From positions 1-32,032 of the forward strand of contig JAGCSI010000147.1 in the NCBI GenBank assembly GCA_017964255.1: a DNA stretch of 32,032 nt, in the 5' to 3' direction. The first letter of the stretch is position 1, and the number at the start of each line of letters is the position of its first letter. The notes below the pieces were generated by a model. It was not told the origin of the DNA, did not search any database, and saw only the letters and a program-made list of their open reading frames with translations. Source of the DNA: Bacteroidales bacterium (lineage in GTDB: Bacteria > Bacteroidota > Bacteroidia > Bacteroidales > WCHB1-69). The position numbers and the translations under genes are program-made. This document shows, piece after piece, positions 24,005-32,032 of this stretch.

Positions 24005-25538
24005 ATCGGTTTATATTAAATGCGTACAACAATATCGAATTTATGATAGCAAAAAGTGTCAGTCCCGACTCGGTTTCCAGCGTATCCTCAGTAAACATCG
24101 ACCCCACCAGAATAATGAAAAAGGCCACATAGACAAAAGTGATTTTCTTTTTCTGTTCGAAGAACGGATAAATCAACATGAAAACGAAATACAAGAGCAC
24201 TATAATTCCGCCCATCAGCCAAAAAGTCAACCACTGGTTATGGCAGCCCGTACGGTCCTTGCCCACCAGACTGCTGCCATCTGCCGCCAACTGCTCTCCC
24301 ACTGCGGTCTTGTGCTTGCCCAAGCCCACTCCGAAGAGCCAATTTTTCTCTATTTGCTTCCATGAAGCCCTCCAATACTCCACCCTTTGCAGAATGGTGG
24401 AATTCTGCACATCGCCAGAGCAACGGTACAATTCTATGCTGAAGAAAATCGGATATAAAGCTCGTTTCAGTCCGAAACGGCTGGTATAATCCACATTGGC
24501 AATGCCTTGCTCTATGTTGCGCACATCCTGCTCCGACAAAGCCATCACCCCGGCGCTGTCCTTTCGCAAATGGCAGGAGTTCAGGTAACGAACAAGTGTG
24601 GACTCCAACATCGAATCGTGAAAACTCACATTGCTTCGTTGAGGCCATGCGCTCTCCAGTTCCTCACGGCACACATACATGCCTATCAATGAGCCATTTT
24701 CAACGATAGAATTACTATCATTCGTGTATGGATTCCCATTGACCGTCAAGCTGTCTACGGTGGCATACTGTGACTGGTCCACATGAAAATAATGCCAGGT
24801 CACACTACCCAACGCCAGCACAAAAAACGCCACCAAACACAACATTCCAACGGCTATCCAGCGGTATGTCTTTTCATTCCTGCGACATAGCAGAACATAC
24901 ACGCAATATACCACAGCTACCAAAAACAGGAGCACAATGCCCGTAAGTGTCTGCGCAATAAAAAGATATGCCAACATCCAACAACTCAGCATGCCTGAAG
25001 CGATTCTAATCGGCATAGCCAATTTCTCTTCCCTGAAAGCATAATGCAAGAGCAGCACTATCGCCACATCAATACACAAACTGAAACGTATGTGCGAGAT
25101 AAAGACAGAAATTTCACGGATATCAACAATATCATTTCTCACATAATACACTGTCGAATAAACCGTTGCAAAAAACGTGCTCAACACAAAGCATGCCAGA
25201 ATAAAGTCCAGCTCCTTGCGCTTATACGGCTGCGAACTGGCCACAATGACCGGAGCCAAGTACAAAGGAAGCTTGCAGCTCCAGTAATCCAAGGCCTCCA
25301 TAAAATTGTCGGTGCGCACAAAGCCAAGCATCATCACCAAAAGAAACAGGAAGGCAATAATCGCAGACTTATGCTCTTTTATGCGTTGCCATTTCGCTTT
25401 GAAATCTCCTTCTATCAGCCAATTGGCAGCCAGAAAGATCAGCATCATACTGGTCATATACCTCGACAGCGGAATAGCGACACACAAGGCCGCCGTCAGC
25501 AGCACATAGAGATAATGATGTATTTTAGCTCTGCTCAA
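23964..25538 (-). CDS. O-antigen ligase/polymerase-like membrane protein (Wzy_C type)
   Basis: This 524-residue inner-membrane protein resembles the O-antigen ligase (WaaL)/Wzy superfamily, which join or polymerise lipid-linked glycans on the periplasmic face. About 7-8 hydrophobic segments precede a large soluble loop (about 245-445). The loop holds the family's typical WLFGVGLGKHKTAV motif, followed by GCHNQWLTFWLMGG and two final membrane segments. The putative start codon is TTG (25538-25536), 5 bp after the S41 protease stop. No ATG precedes residue 28, so TTG fits a short N-terminus before the first membrane segment. The glycan substrate is unknown: no glycosyltransferases lie next to it. 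The S41-ligase-cdd order suggests co-transcription. Confidence 0.85.
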   Translation of the reverse strand: MSRAKIHHYLYVLLTAALCVAIPLSRYMTSMMLIFLAANWLIEGDFKAKWQRIKEHKSAIIAFLFLLVMMLGFVRTDNFMEALDYWSCKLPLYLAPVIVASSQPYKRKELDFILACFVLSTFFATVYSTVYYVRNDIVDIREISVFISHIRFSLCIDVAIVLLLHYAFREEKLAMPIRIASGMLSCWMLAYLFIAQTLTGIVLLFLVAVVYCVYVLLCRRNEKTYRWIAVGMLCLVAFFVLALGSVTWHYFHVDQSQYATVDSLTVNGNPYTNDSNSIVENGSLIGMYVCREELESAWPQRSNVSFHDSMLESTLVRYLNSCHLRKDSAGVMALSEQDVRNIEQGIANVDYTSRFGLKRALYPIFFSIELYRCSGDVQNSTILQRVEYWRASWKQIEKNWLFGVGLGKHKTAVGEQLAADGSSLVGKDRTGCHNQWLTFWLMGGIIVLLYFVFMLIYPFFEQKKKITFVYVAFFIILVGSMFTEDTLETESGLTLFAIINSILLYAFNINRYEDAGTDIKDHRI

Positions 25539-25543
25539 AACAC

Positions 25544-27193
25544 TTATTTTTGGCCTAAAATGGATTTGTAACGGACTTGGTCTAACAACAACTGCTGGGC
25601 CGCTTTTACTTCAGGATCGCAACGCAGCATATCCACATATTTTCCTTTCTGATAATAATATCTGCCAATAATCTCGGAAGCGAGATAATCGGATATTTCA
25701 GCCTTATATTTCTGTAATTCAGTACCTTTTTCCTCTTCGATCTTCTTCTTCATACTTTCATACAGGGTCTTGATGTCTTCAAAATATTTCTCATCCTCCG
25801 CCACTTCCTTCAAATCTTCCATCACATGCTCCGTTTCGGTGGTATAGGTATATTCCTTGTCTTTCAGAAAATGGACAAAATCGTTGTAAATCTCATCGGT
25901 TACCACAAATTCCTTGGCTGGTGGAATGGTGGCATGAGTGGCACGATACTGGGTGGCATAATCAAAAATGTGGTTGTTCAACACCAATGCCGTAAGCAGG
26001 TGGCTGGCCATCGTATCCGGAGAAATCACATCAGGTTCCACCCCACCCTTGTCATAAACAGTTCTGCCGTTTTTGGTCTTGAAAGCCACCGCCAACGAGT
26101 CGGGAATCTTGGTGTGCGAGGGTGTCAAAGTATCATTCTTGAAATATTCGATATTCTGCACACAACGACCGCTGGGAATGTAGTATTTTGCAATGGTAAT
26201 CTTCAACGAAGTGTTATAACTCAATGGTAAAATATTCTGTACCAATCCTTTTCCGAAGGTCTTATGACCCATAATCACCCCTCTGTCCAAATCCTGGAAG
26301 GCACCCGAAACGATTTCTGAGGCCGAAGCACTGTACTCGTTCACCAGCACCACCACCGGAATGTTCTTGTCCGTCACGGGGAAGCGGGTTTTATAGATAT
26401 TGTGCTGTGACTCGAGTTTGCCTTTGGTTTCGGAAATCATCGTGCCCTGGTCCACGAAAATATTCATGATATTGACCGCCTCTTGCAGCAAACCGCCGCC
26501 ATTGTTACGCAGGTCAAAAATCAGGTATTTCATGCCCTGCTCTTTCAGCTTGGTGAAAGCCTCCTTCACCTCGCTGCTGGCTTTTTCCGTGAATTGGTCT
26601 AACTTGATATAACCCACCTGATCATCCACCATGTCGTAATACGGCACGCTCGGGAACTTGATTTCCTTACGCACCACATCGAAAGAGAGCGGTTTGGATT
26701 CGCCGTAACGCTCCACCTCAATAGTGATTTTGGTGCCTGGCTGTCCCTTCAGGTACTCGCTCACATCGGAGGAGCTTCTGTTCTTCATCGACTGCTTGTT
26801 CACGCTGAGGATGCGGTCGCCCGCCATGAGACCCGCCTGCTGCGCCGGACAGTCCTCGTAGGGCTCGGAGATGACGATATAGTCGCCATGTTGCTGAATC
26901 AGCGCACCGATGCCGCCATACTGACCCTTGGTCATCATCTTGTAATCCTCGATCTGCGACTCGGGATAATACACCGTGTAGGGATCCAAACTCGACAGCA
27001 TGGCGTCGATAGCGGTCTTGGTCAAATCGCCAGGGGAGATTTCGTCAGCGTATTTCGCATTCAGCTCTTTCAGAATCGACACAAAAATATCCACGTTTTT
27101 GGCGATTTCAAAGTCATGCTGCGCCTTACAATTATTTACAAATAAAGTAGTTGTAAAAAAGAAGAGGATAAGTATGGATGAAATTTTTCTCAT
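25544..27193 (-). CDS. C-terminal processing peptidase, S41 family
   Basis: This 549-residue periplasmic serine protease is of the Ctp/Prc type, which trims or degrades envelope proteins from the C-terminus. Residues 1-25 are a signal peptide (the NNCKAQ end also contains a Cys, so a lipoprotein form is possible). A PDZ domain spans about 85-165 (GGIGALI, AGLMAGDRILSVN). The S41 core has FDLRNNGGG (about 227-235), the catalytic Ser290 in YSASASE, Lys315 in FGKGLVQ and Gln319. The Ser-Lys spacing of 25 and Lys-Gln spacing of 4 equal those of E. coli Prc. The C-terminal helical region (about 430-549) is charged. It is first in the four-gene minus-strand cluster. A connection to the 3'-located ligase gene is positional only. 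Confidence 0.93.
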   Translation of the reverse strand: MRKISSILILFFFTTTLFVNNCKAQHDFEIAKNVDIFVSILKELNAKYADEISPGDLTKTAIDAMLSSLDPYTVYYPESQIEDYKMMTKGQYGGIGALIQQHGDYIVISEPYEDCPAQQAGLMAGDRILSVNKQSMKNRSSSDVSEYLKGQPGTKITIEVERYGESKPLSFDVVRKEIKFPSVPYYDMVDDQVGYIKLDQFTEKASSEVKEAFTKLKEQGMKYLIFDLRNNGGGLLQEAVNIMNIFVDQGTMISETKGKLESQHNIYKTRFPVTDKNIPVVVLVNEYSASASEIVSGAFQDLDRGVIMGHKTFGKGLVQNILPLSYNTSLKITIAKYYIPSGRCVQNIEYFKNDTLTPSHTKIPDSLAVAFKTKNGRTVYDKGGVEPDVISPDTMASHLLTALVLNNHIFDYATQYRATHATIPPAKEFVVTDEIYNDFVHFLKDKEYTYTTETEHVMEDLKEVAEDEKYFEDIKTLYESMKKKIEEEKGTELQKYKAEISDYLASEIIGRYYYQKGKYVDMLRCDPEVKAAQQLLLDQVRYKSILGQK

Positions 27194-27218
27194 AGATGTT
27201 TCCTTAGTGATTAATCTG

Positions 27219-27226
27219 CAAAGTTA
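27219..27226 (-). promoter_or_regulatory. -7 element for the S41-ligase-cdd-FISUMP cluster
   Basis: TAACTTTG on the minus strand matches TAnnTTTG, 25 nt upstream of the ATG ending at 27193. No TTG occurs at the expected -33 distance. Confidence 0.5.
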
Positions 27227-27322
27227 CGATTTTTTATTAAACGGAAAAACATCGTATTTATTATATATTAGTTTCGCCTCTTCGAGGCTTTTATATGTAT
27301 ACGGTATTCCTTTCTCCCTCTC

Positions 27323-27394
27323 CCAGGGGCTGCGCCCCTGTCTGTACCAGGGGTTTCACCCCTGTCTGTACCAGGGGCTACGCCCCTGTCTGTA
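27323..27394. repeat. Three tandem 24-bp stem-loop units
   Basis: Three adjacent 24-bp units (27323-27346, 27347-27370, 27371-27394) each form a 7-bp hairpin with a 3-nt loop: CAGGGGC-TGC-GCCCCTG, CAGGGGT-TTC-ACCCCTG and CAGGGGC-TAC-GCCCCTG. Each ends TCTGTA. The middle unit changes both sides of the closing pair (C-G to T-A), which is a compensatory change. A further hairpin GGCCC-TAC-GGGCC follows at 27403-27415. Confidence 0.85.
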
Positions 27395-27470
27395 GTCTGA
27401 TCGGCCCTACGGGCCTCATCTCGCTCTGGCGATGTGTGCAAGATGAAAGGTGATGCTACACCCCTCTCTC

Positions 27471-27590
27471 AACCCCAAACTTACGTGCGGGGTTACTAAG
27501 ATACCGTACCTTCGGTACTCTGTGAGAACTGAGTACTGTATCCCACGCTTACGTATGGGATTGCTGGGATATCGTACCTTCGGTACTGTA
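27471..27590. repeat. Two copies of a two-hairpin unit, about 68-bp period
   Basis: Copy 1 (27471 to about 27522) and copy 2 (27540 to about 27590) each hold two hairpins. The first is a stem around a CTTACGT-containing loop: AACCCC...GGGGTT in copy 1 and ATCCCA...TGGGAT in copy 2. The second is GTACC-TTC-GGTAC (27506-27518 and 27574-27586). The first stems differ at two positions but stay perfectly paired. The region lies between the activase stop and the S41 promoter. No credible gene was seen in 27194-27666; its right end (about 27622-27666) is CCTAACA/CCCCTA microrepeats. Confidence 0.8.
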
Positions 27591-27666
27591 CAAGGCACAT
27601 AGATACGACTCCCCTACAAACTAACTAACACCTAACACCTAACCCCTATCCCCTAATCACTATCCC

Positions 27667-30600
27667 CTACTTCACTATAAAGTGCAAACGGTTGAAGACA
27701 TTGGTTTCGGAGGTGCCGGAGTCGAAATCCAGGGAAAGGATATTCATTTTGGGATAGATTTTCTTCACCCGTTTTTCTATACCTTTGGAAATCACATGGT
27801 TGGCAATACAGCCGAAGGGCTGGAAGCTGAGCACATTGTTCACCCCGTTCTCGGCAAAGTTGGCGATTTCTGCGGGAATGAGCCAGCCTTCGCCAAAATT
27901 GGCCGCCAGGTTGATGATTTTGCCCGCCGCCTTCGCATCCTTGAACAGGTCGGAGAACGGCCGGTAATAGCGGTAGCGACTGCAAATCCGGTCAAACTTG
28001 CGGGTATAGAGCTGCACCAGCTTGTACAGTGCATCGCCCATCCACAGCGGCATGCCGGGCTGTTTGATATTCTTTTCCTTGTTGATATGATTATTGACGA
28101 AACTGTTGATGAAGAAGTTGTACATTGACGGGGCCACCACCTCAATATGGCGCTCGGCCAGCCAGTCCAGAATATGGCGGTTGCTGAACGCATTGTATTT
28201 CAGGTAGATTTCCCCTACCACACCCATCACCGGAATGTGGTCATTTTCCTCCGTAATATTGGCGAAATCAGTCACCGCATGGTGCAAAATGCTATACAGC
28301 TCCGCCGGTTTGTTCTGCTCGATAGCGATAGCCGCATGGCGCAGATAGGCGGCATGCAAGCGCTTGGCAGCACCTTTCTCCTTCTCACGGGCCACTGCCG
28401 GATAATAGAGTTTGCCCAGACAGTCGCAGTAAAGCAACATCAGCAGCGCCTTCCGGATGACCTTGCCCCAGGGCAGGTCGAAGCCCGGCTGCTCGTTGCT
28501 ACCGTCACTGCCAAAAGCTACCGATACGACCGGCACTTTCTCAAAGCCCGCCGCCACCATCGCATTCTTAATCAGCGCAATATAGTTGGAAGCACGGCAC
28601 TGTCCGCCAGTTTGCGTAATGGCCACCGCCGTCTTGTCCAAGTCGTACTGACCGCTCTTCAGCGCCGTGATAATACTGCCCGTGACAATGGTGGCCGGAT
28701 AGCACACCTCGTTGTTGGCATAGCGCAAGCCCTGCTCCGTCGATTCCATCGTAGGCAGAGGCAGGTTGACCATATTATAACCCATGGCCTTGAAGACCGA
28801 AGGAAGCAATTCCGAATAGCCTTCGGCAAAATAAGGCGCCAAAATGGTGCGCTGCTTGTCCTCTGGCATGAACACCTTGGTGGTCACCCTCGGACGCTTG
28901 TTCAGCTCGGCAGGTTTGAATTGCAAACTCTCCACCAGCGAGCGGATGCGCAGACGCAAGGAGCCGATATTGTTCACATCATCTATCTTCAAGATAGTCA
29001 GATTCTTACCACTACGATTCAGAATCTCCTTCACTTCATCCAGAATGAAAGAATCGGGACCGCAACCGAAAGAGGTAAGCTGCACCATGTGGATATTGTC
29101 CTTGCTTTCCGCCACATAATGGGCCGCCTTGAAGATACGGTTGGGATAGGTCCACTGCGAGATGCCATGTATCTGGCTAAAAACCTCATTATCAGCATGA
29201 AGGGTAATATTCTCCGTCACCACATCAATGCCCATATCGCTGACACTGTCGGCAATTTTGTGCTGAATCAGCGGATCGACATGGTAAGGTCTTCCCGCCA
29301 GCAAAATCACCATCCTTTTCTCCTGTCGTGCATTTTCCACAATCTCCTTGGCTCGGTCACGCAGGCCTTCCATATAGCTTTTCTGTGCCTCCAATGCCTT
29401 GGTCACCGCGGCATTCACCACATTTTTCGGCACACCCAGCGAGGTCAGGTACTCCACACAGCTCTTCCGCAGCAGTTTCTCGTCATTGAACGACATGACA
29501 GGAGCGTCCACCGGAATGCCGAAACGCTCTTCCGGCTCAATGGAGCTCTTGATCACGTCGGAATACCCCGCCACAATAGGACAATTGTAGCTGTTGCGTG
29601 CATTGGGGTCTTCCTTCTGCTCATACACCACATAAGGATAGAAAATCCTATCCACTTTCTGCTCTATCAGACTGTAAATATGGCCATGCATCAACTTGGC
29701 CGGAAAACAGATATTGTCGGCCATGATGGAGCGGATGCCTTTCTCATATATCTTATTGGTGGAAAGCGGCGACAGCACCAGCTGTATGTCGCAAGCGGTA
29801 AACAATGTGTGCCAGAAGGGATAATTCTCGTACATGCCCAGCGCCCGCGGAATGCCTATCCGCAAGCGGGCTTTCTCCATCGGCACTATCGGACGTTTGA
29901 ACAACATCTCGAACTTCTCATGGTGCTGATTCACCCCCTTGACAAACGACTCCGCTTTATTGGAATACACTTTCTCACAGTTGTTTCCGGTGTAGAAGAC
30001 ATTGCCGTTGGAGAACACCAGCCGCTTCACTTGGCAGTGATTCTCGCAACCTGGACAGGTCTCCATTTCCACTGCGGAAGTCTGGGTGGCCAGCATATCG
30101 GCCAGCGACAAGGCCGGATGGTCGGTCTGGCTGTTGCGGGCAAACAATGCCGCCCCGTAGGCTCCCATCAGCTCCGGCACATTCGAGAAGAAAACGCTCT
30201 TTCCGGACATCAGCTCCAGGGCTCGCACAATGGACAGGTTCTTGAAAGTTCCGCCCTGCACCACAATATGCTCACCCAATTCACTGATATTCTTTATTTT
30301 AAGAACTTTATACAGACAATTTTTCACTACGGAATAAGAGAAACCGGCGGCGATGTCGGCCACATCGGCCCCCTCTTGCATCGCCTGTTTCACCTTCGAG
30401 TTCATGAACACCGTGCAGCGGGTTCCCAAATCGTAGGGATGCTTAGCCATACACGAGATACGGGCGAATTCGGCCACGGGATAACGCAGAATATTGGCGA
30501 AATTCTCGATGAACGAGCCGCAGCCCGATGAGCAGGCCTCGTTGATTTCCAGTCGTGTAATGCTCTTGTTCTCCACATAGATCGCCTTCATATCCTGACC

Positions 30601-31899
30601 ACCGATGTCCAGCACAAACGACACCTCAGGGTCGATGGTGCGGGCGGCCAGGTAATGCGCCATGGTCTCCACCACCCCATTGTGCAACTGATAAGCGGTC
30701 TTGATCAGGTTCTCTCCATAGCCGGTAGCGGCGCTGCCCACAATGCGTATCTGCTTGTGATGTTGCTCCGCCTCGGCTTTCAGTCGTGCCAAGGCCTCGC
30801 CAAAGGCTTTGAAACTGTCGCCCTTGTTGCGGCTGTAGTCCGAAAAGACAATATGTCCTTCTTGGTCCACCAGCACCAGCTTGGTCGTGGTAGAACCCGA
30901 GTCGACGCCCAGGTAGCAATCTTCAGAAGTTAATTCTTCCCATTTTACTGAAGGAATGAAAGTTACGCTCTTTTCCTTCTTCCATGCTTCAAGCTCTTCC
31001 TCAGAAGAGAACAAGGCCGGCAGGCAGCCCACATGTTCCTGCTGTTGCTGTCCCCGCTGATGGTCGCGGAAGAGGCGCACAAAATCAGACAAGGTTATGC
31101 TTTCCTTCAGCTCGCTGAAGGCGATGAGCGCGCTGCCCCATGCCGGAATCAGCTCCGGATGCTCGGGCATCAGCACATCTTCCTCCTTCAGTTTCAGCAA
31201 GTTGACAAATGCCGATTTCAATTCCGACAAGAAAGCGAAGGGCCCGCCGCAGAAGAACACCTTGGGCAGAATATCATTGCCTCGGGCCAGCGAGCTGATG
31301 ACCTGGATGGCCACCGCATTGAACACCGACTTGGCAATGTCGTTGCGGCTCACATTACGGCTGGCCAGGTTCTGGATATCGGTTTTGGAGAACACCCCGC
31401 AGCGAGAGGCGATAGGATACACATTCTCAGCACTTTGCGCCAGCGTGTTCAGCTCCTTGGTCTCGATTTCCAGCAAGGCGGCGGTCTGGTCGATAAAAGC
31501 CCCCGTACCTCCGGCGCAGCTGCCGTTCATACGGATATCCGGAATCTTTCCCTCCTCGAAGAAAATCATCTTGCTGTCCTCACCGCCCATATCGATGAAG
31601 GTGCGCACCTCCGAATGTTTACGTTTGATGTATTCGGCGGCGGCAATCACCTCCTGCACAAAACGGATGCCCAGCTGTTTGGTATAGCCCATGGCGATAG
31701 AGCCGGTCATCACCACCTTCACATTGCACTTCCCCAAGGCCTTGTATATCTCCTTGTAAATCAGGTATCCGGTCTGTATAATGGCGGTATTGTGGCGTTT
31801 ATAGGTCGAGAATACCATCTCGCCCTTCTCGTCCAGCACCACCAGTTTGAAGGTCGTCGATCCTATATCAATACCTACGGAGTATGTCGGGTCTGTCAT
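27667..31899 (-). CDS. Acyl-CoA dehydratase activase fusion (BadF/HgdC x2, DUF2229, HgdB-like)
   Basis: This roughly 1410-residue protein combines parts of the 2-hydroxyacyl-CoA dehydratase system, in which an ATP-driven iron-sulfur activase injects an electron into a dehydratase. Two ASKHA ATPase domains start VGIDIGSTTFKLVVLD (about 8) and GVDSGSTTTKLVLVD (about 331). Each has an Fe-S loop: NGSCAGGTGAF (Cys about 128) and EACSSGCGSF (about 457). A CPGCENHC cysteine cluster (about 615) leads into the DUF2229 domain from about 678 (RIGIPRALGMYENYPFW; ADNICFPAKLMHGH). The C-terminal third is HgdB-like (NNEVCYPATIV, TQTGGQCRASNY). Start: an ATG 17 codons upstream (31950) exists, but a TATCTTTG -7 element at 31921-31928 lies inside that extension, so 31899 is preferred. 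Similar large proteins are widespread in anaerobes with no proven substrate. No separate dehydratase subunit genes are nearby. Confidence 0.92.
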   Translation of the reverse strand: MTDPTYSVGIDIGSTTFKLVVLDEKGEMVFSTYKRHNTAIIQTGYLIYKEIYKALGKCNVKVVMTGSIAMGYTKQLGIRFVQEVIAAAEYIKRKHSEVRTFIDMGGEDSKMIFFEEGKIPDIRMNGSCAGGTGAFIDQTAALLEIETKELNTLAQSAENVYPIASRCGVFSKTDIQNLASRNVSRNDIAKSVFNAVAIQVISSLARGNDILPKVFFCGGPFAFLSELKSAFVNLLKLKEEDVLMPEHPELIPAWGSALIAFSELKESITLSDFVRLFRDHQRGQQQQEHVGCLPALFSSEEELEAWKKEKSVTFIPSVKWEELTSEDCYLGVDSGSTTTKLVLVDQEGHIVFSDYSRNKGDSFKAFGEALARLKAEAEQHHKQIRIVGSAATGYGENLIKTAYQLHNGVVETMAHYLAARTIDPEVSFVLDIGGQDMKAIYVENKSITRLEINEACSSGCGSFIENFANILRYPVAEFARISCMAKHPYDLGTRCTVFMNSKVKQAMQEGADVADIAAGFSYSVVKNCLYKVLKIKNISELGEHIVVQGGTFKNLSIVRALELMSGKSVFFSNVPELMGAYGAALFARNSQTDHPALSLADMLATQTSAVEMETCPGCENHCQVKRLVFSNGNVFYTGNNCEKVYSNKAESFVKGVNQHHEKFEMLFKRPIVPMEKARLRIGIPRALGMYENYPFWHTLFTACDIQLVLSPLSTNKIYEKGIRSIMADNICFPAKLMHGHIYSLIEQKVDRIFYPYVVYEQKEDPNARNSYNCPIVAGYSDVIKSSIEPEERFGIPVDAPVMSFNDEKLLRKSCVEYLTSLGVPKNVVNAAVTKALEAQKSYMEGLRDRAKEIVENARQEKRMVILLAGRPYHVDPLIQHKIADSVSDMGIDVVTENITLHADNEVFSQIHGISQWTYPNRIFKAAHYVAESKDNIHMVQLTSFGCGPDSFILDEVKEILNRSGKNLTILKIDDVNNIGSLRLRIRSLVESLQFKPAELNKRPRVTTKVFMPEDKQRTILAPYFAEGYSELLPSVFKAMGYNMVNLPLPTMESTEQGLRYANNEVCYPATIVTGSIITALKSGQYDLDKTAVAITQTGGQCRASNYIALIKNAMVAAGFEKVPVVSVAFGSDGSNEQPGFDLPWGKVIRKALLMLLYCDCLGKLYYPAVAREKEKGAAKRLHAAYLRHAAIAIEQNKPAELYSILHHAVTDFANITEENDHIPVMGVVGEIYLKYNAFSNRHILDWLAERHIEVVAPSMYNFFINSFVNNHINKEKNIKQPGMPLWMGDALYKLVQLYTRKFDRICSRYRYYRPFSDLFKDAKAAGKIINLAANFGEGWLIPAEIANFAENGVNNVLSFQPFGCIANHVISKGIEKRVKKIYPKMNILSLDFDSGTSETNVFNRLHFIVK

Positions 31900-31920
31900 A
31901 CGTGTTTTTCTTTTGGGCCG

Positions 31921-31928
31921 CAAAGATA
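31921..31928 (-). promoter_or_regulatory. -7 element for the activase fusion gene
   Basis: TATCTTTG on the minus strand matches TAnnTTTG and sits 21 nt upstream of the ATG ending at 31899. It therefore decides the start. A second possible -7 element, TATTTTTG, is at 32016-32009; its -33 region would be beyond the right edge. The rest of 31951-32032 shows nothing else. Confidence 0.55.
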
Positions 31929-32032
31929 CGAAATTTAAAGTTGCACTCATACCATTAAATTAAACAAATCTGTTCCCACAATTCTTCCATCATCCACATT
32001 TGATAATGCAAAAATAAGGCGATTAAAACAGA

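Noticed and set aside
27323-27394. Possible CRISPR array from the three 24-bp repeats
   Set aside because: The units are directly adjacent with no unique spacers and are themselves palindromic; no cas genes are in the window. The 153-bp array is also in-frame coding DNA.
27416-27598. A 60-codon minus-strand open frame across the stem-loop region
   Set aside because: It is made up of the hairpin repeats themselves, has no promoter or homology visible, and is better explained by the palindromes.
28147-30531. A 794-codon plus-strand open frame opposite the activase gene
   Set aside because: The minus-strand gene has clear conserved domains throughout. The antisense translation is rich in His, Arg and Gln with no recognisable domain, typical of a shadow frame.
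31900-31950. Upstream start for the activase adding 17 residues
   Set aside because: A TAnnTTTG promoter element lies inside this extension and the added residues do not belong to the conserved ASKHA start. A second upstream -7 element keeps a small doubt.

Overview
The window looks like chromosomal DNA from an anaerobic member of the Bacteroidota, probably a Bacteroidales species that uses the type IX secretion system (T9SS). Four things suggest this. Start regions carry the Bacteroidota -7 promoter element TAnnTTTG and lack clear Shine-Dalgarno sequences. A giant surface protein ends in a T9SS type A sorting domain. A second secreted protein carries two FISUMP modules. There is also a very large oxygen-sensitive type (R)-2-hydroxyacyl-CoA dehydratase activase. 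The species cannot be named from this sequence.

Layout from left to right. Positions 1-1707 hold an ABC-F ATPase cut off by the left edge. It is followed by a perfect bidirectional hairpin terminator and a convergent tRNA with anticodon CAU. Positions 2010-10880 (minus) hold one 2956-residue secreted protein with a carbohydrate-binding or adhesin-like and beta-helix N-terminus and about 41 related modules. Thirty of these are near-identical 51-residue units encoded by exactly 153 bp each, split 12 + 18 around a divergent 321-bp island. A divergent AT-rich promoter region leads to an OmpA-like lipoprotein and mutY (11177-13161). Next are an OPT-family oligopeptide transporter (13414-15414), a predicted outer-membrane barrel protein, a predicted lipoprotein, a convergent exported protein, an MBOAT O-acyltransferase (17841-19559) and a MATE efflux pump (19705-21051).

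The right third is all on the minus strand. A tight cluster runs from a C-terminal processing protease (S41) through an O-antigen ligase/polymerase-like membrane protein and cytidine deaminase to the two-FISUMP secreted protein, with gaps of 5 bp, a 41-bp overlap and 23 bp. Upstream of it a 473-bp intergenic region carries tandem stem-loops whose copies differ by compensatory base changes. The last gene is a roughly 1410-residue acyl-CoA dehydratase activase fusion; a -7 promoter element sets its start at 31899 rather than 31950.

Much of the window concerns the cell envelope: a giant T9SS cargo, an OmpA lipoprotein, a barrel protein, an O-acyltransferase, a polysaccharide ligase/polymerase and a periplasmic protease. 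No transposase, integrase, phage gene, CRISPR array or rRNA was seen. The two items most worth following up are the homogenised 153-bp repeat array and the covarying stem-loop cluster. Intergenic spacers also repeatedly carry short, degenerate direct repeats of about 7-10 bp.
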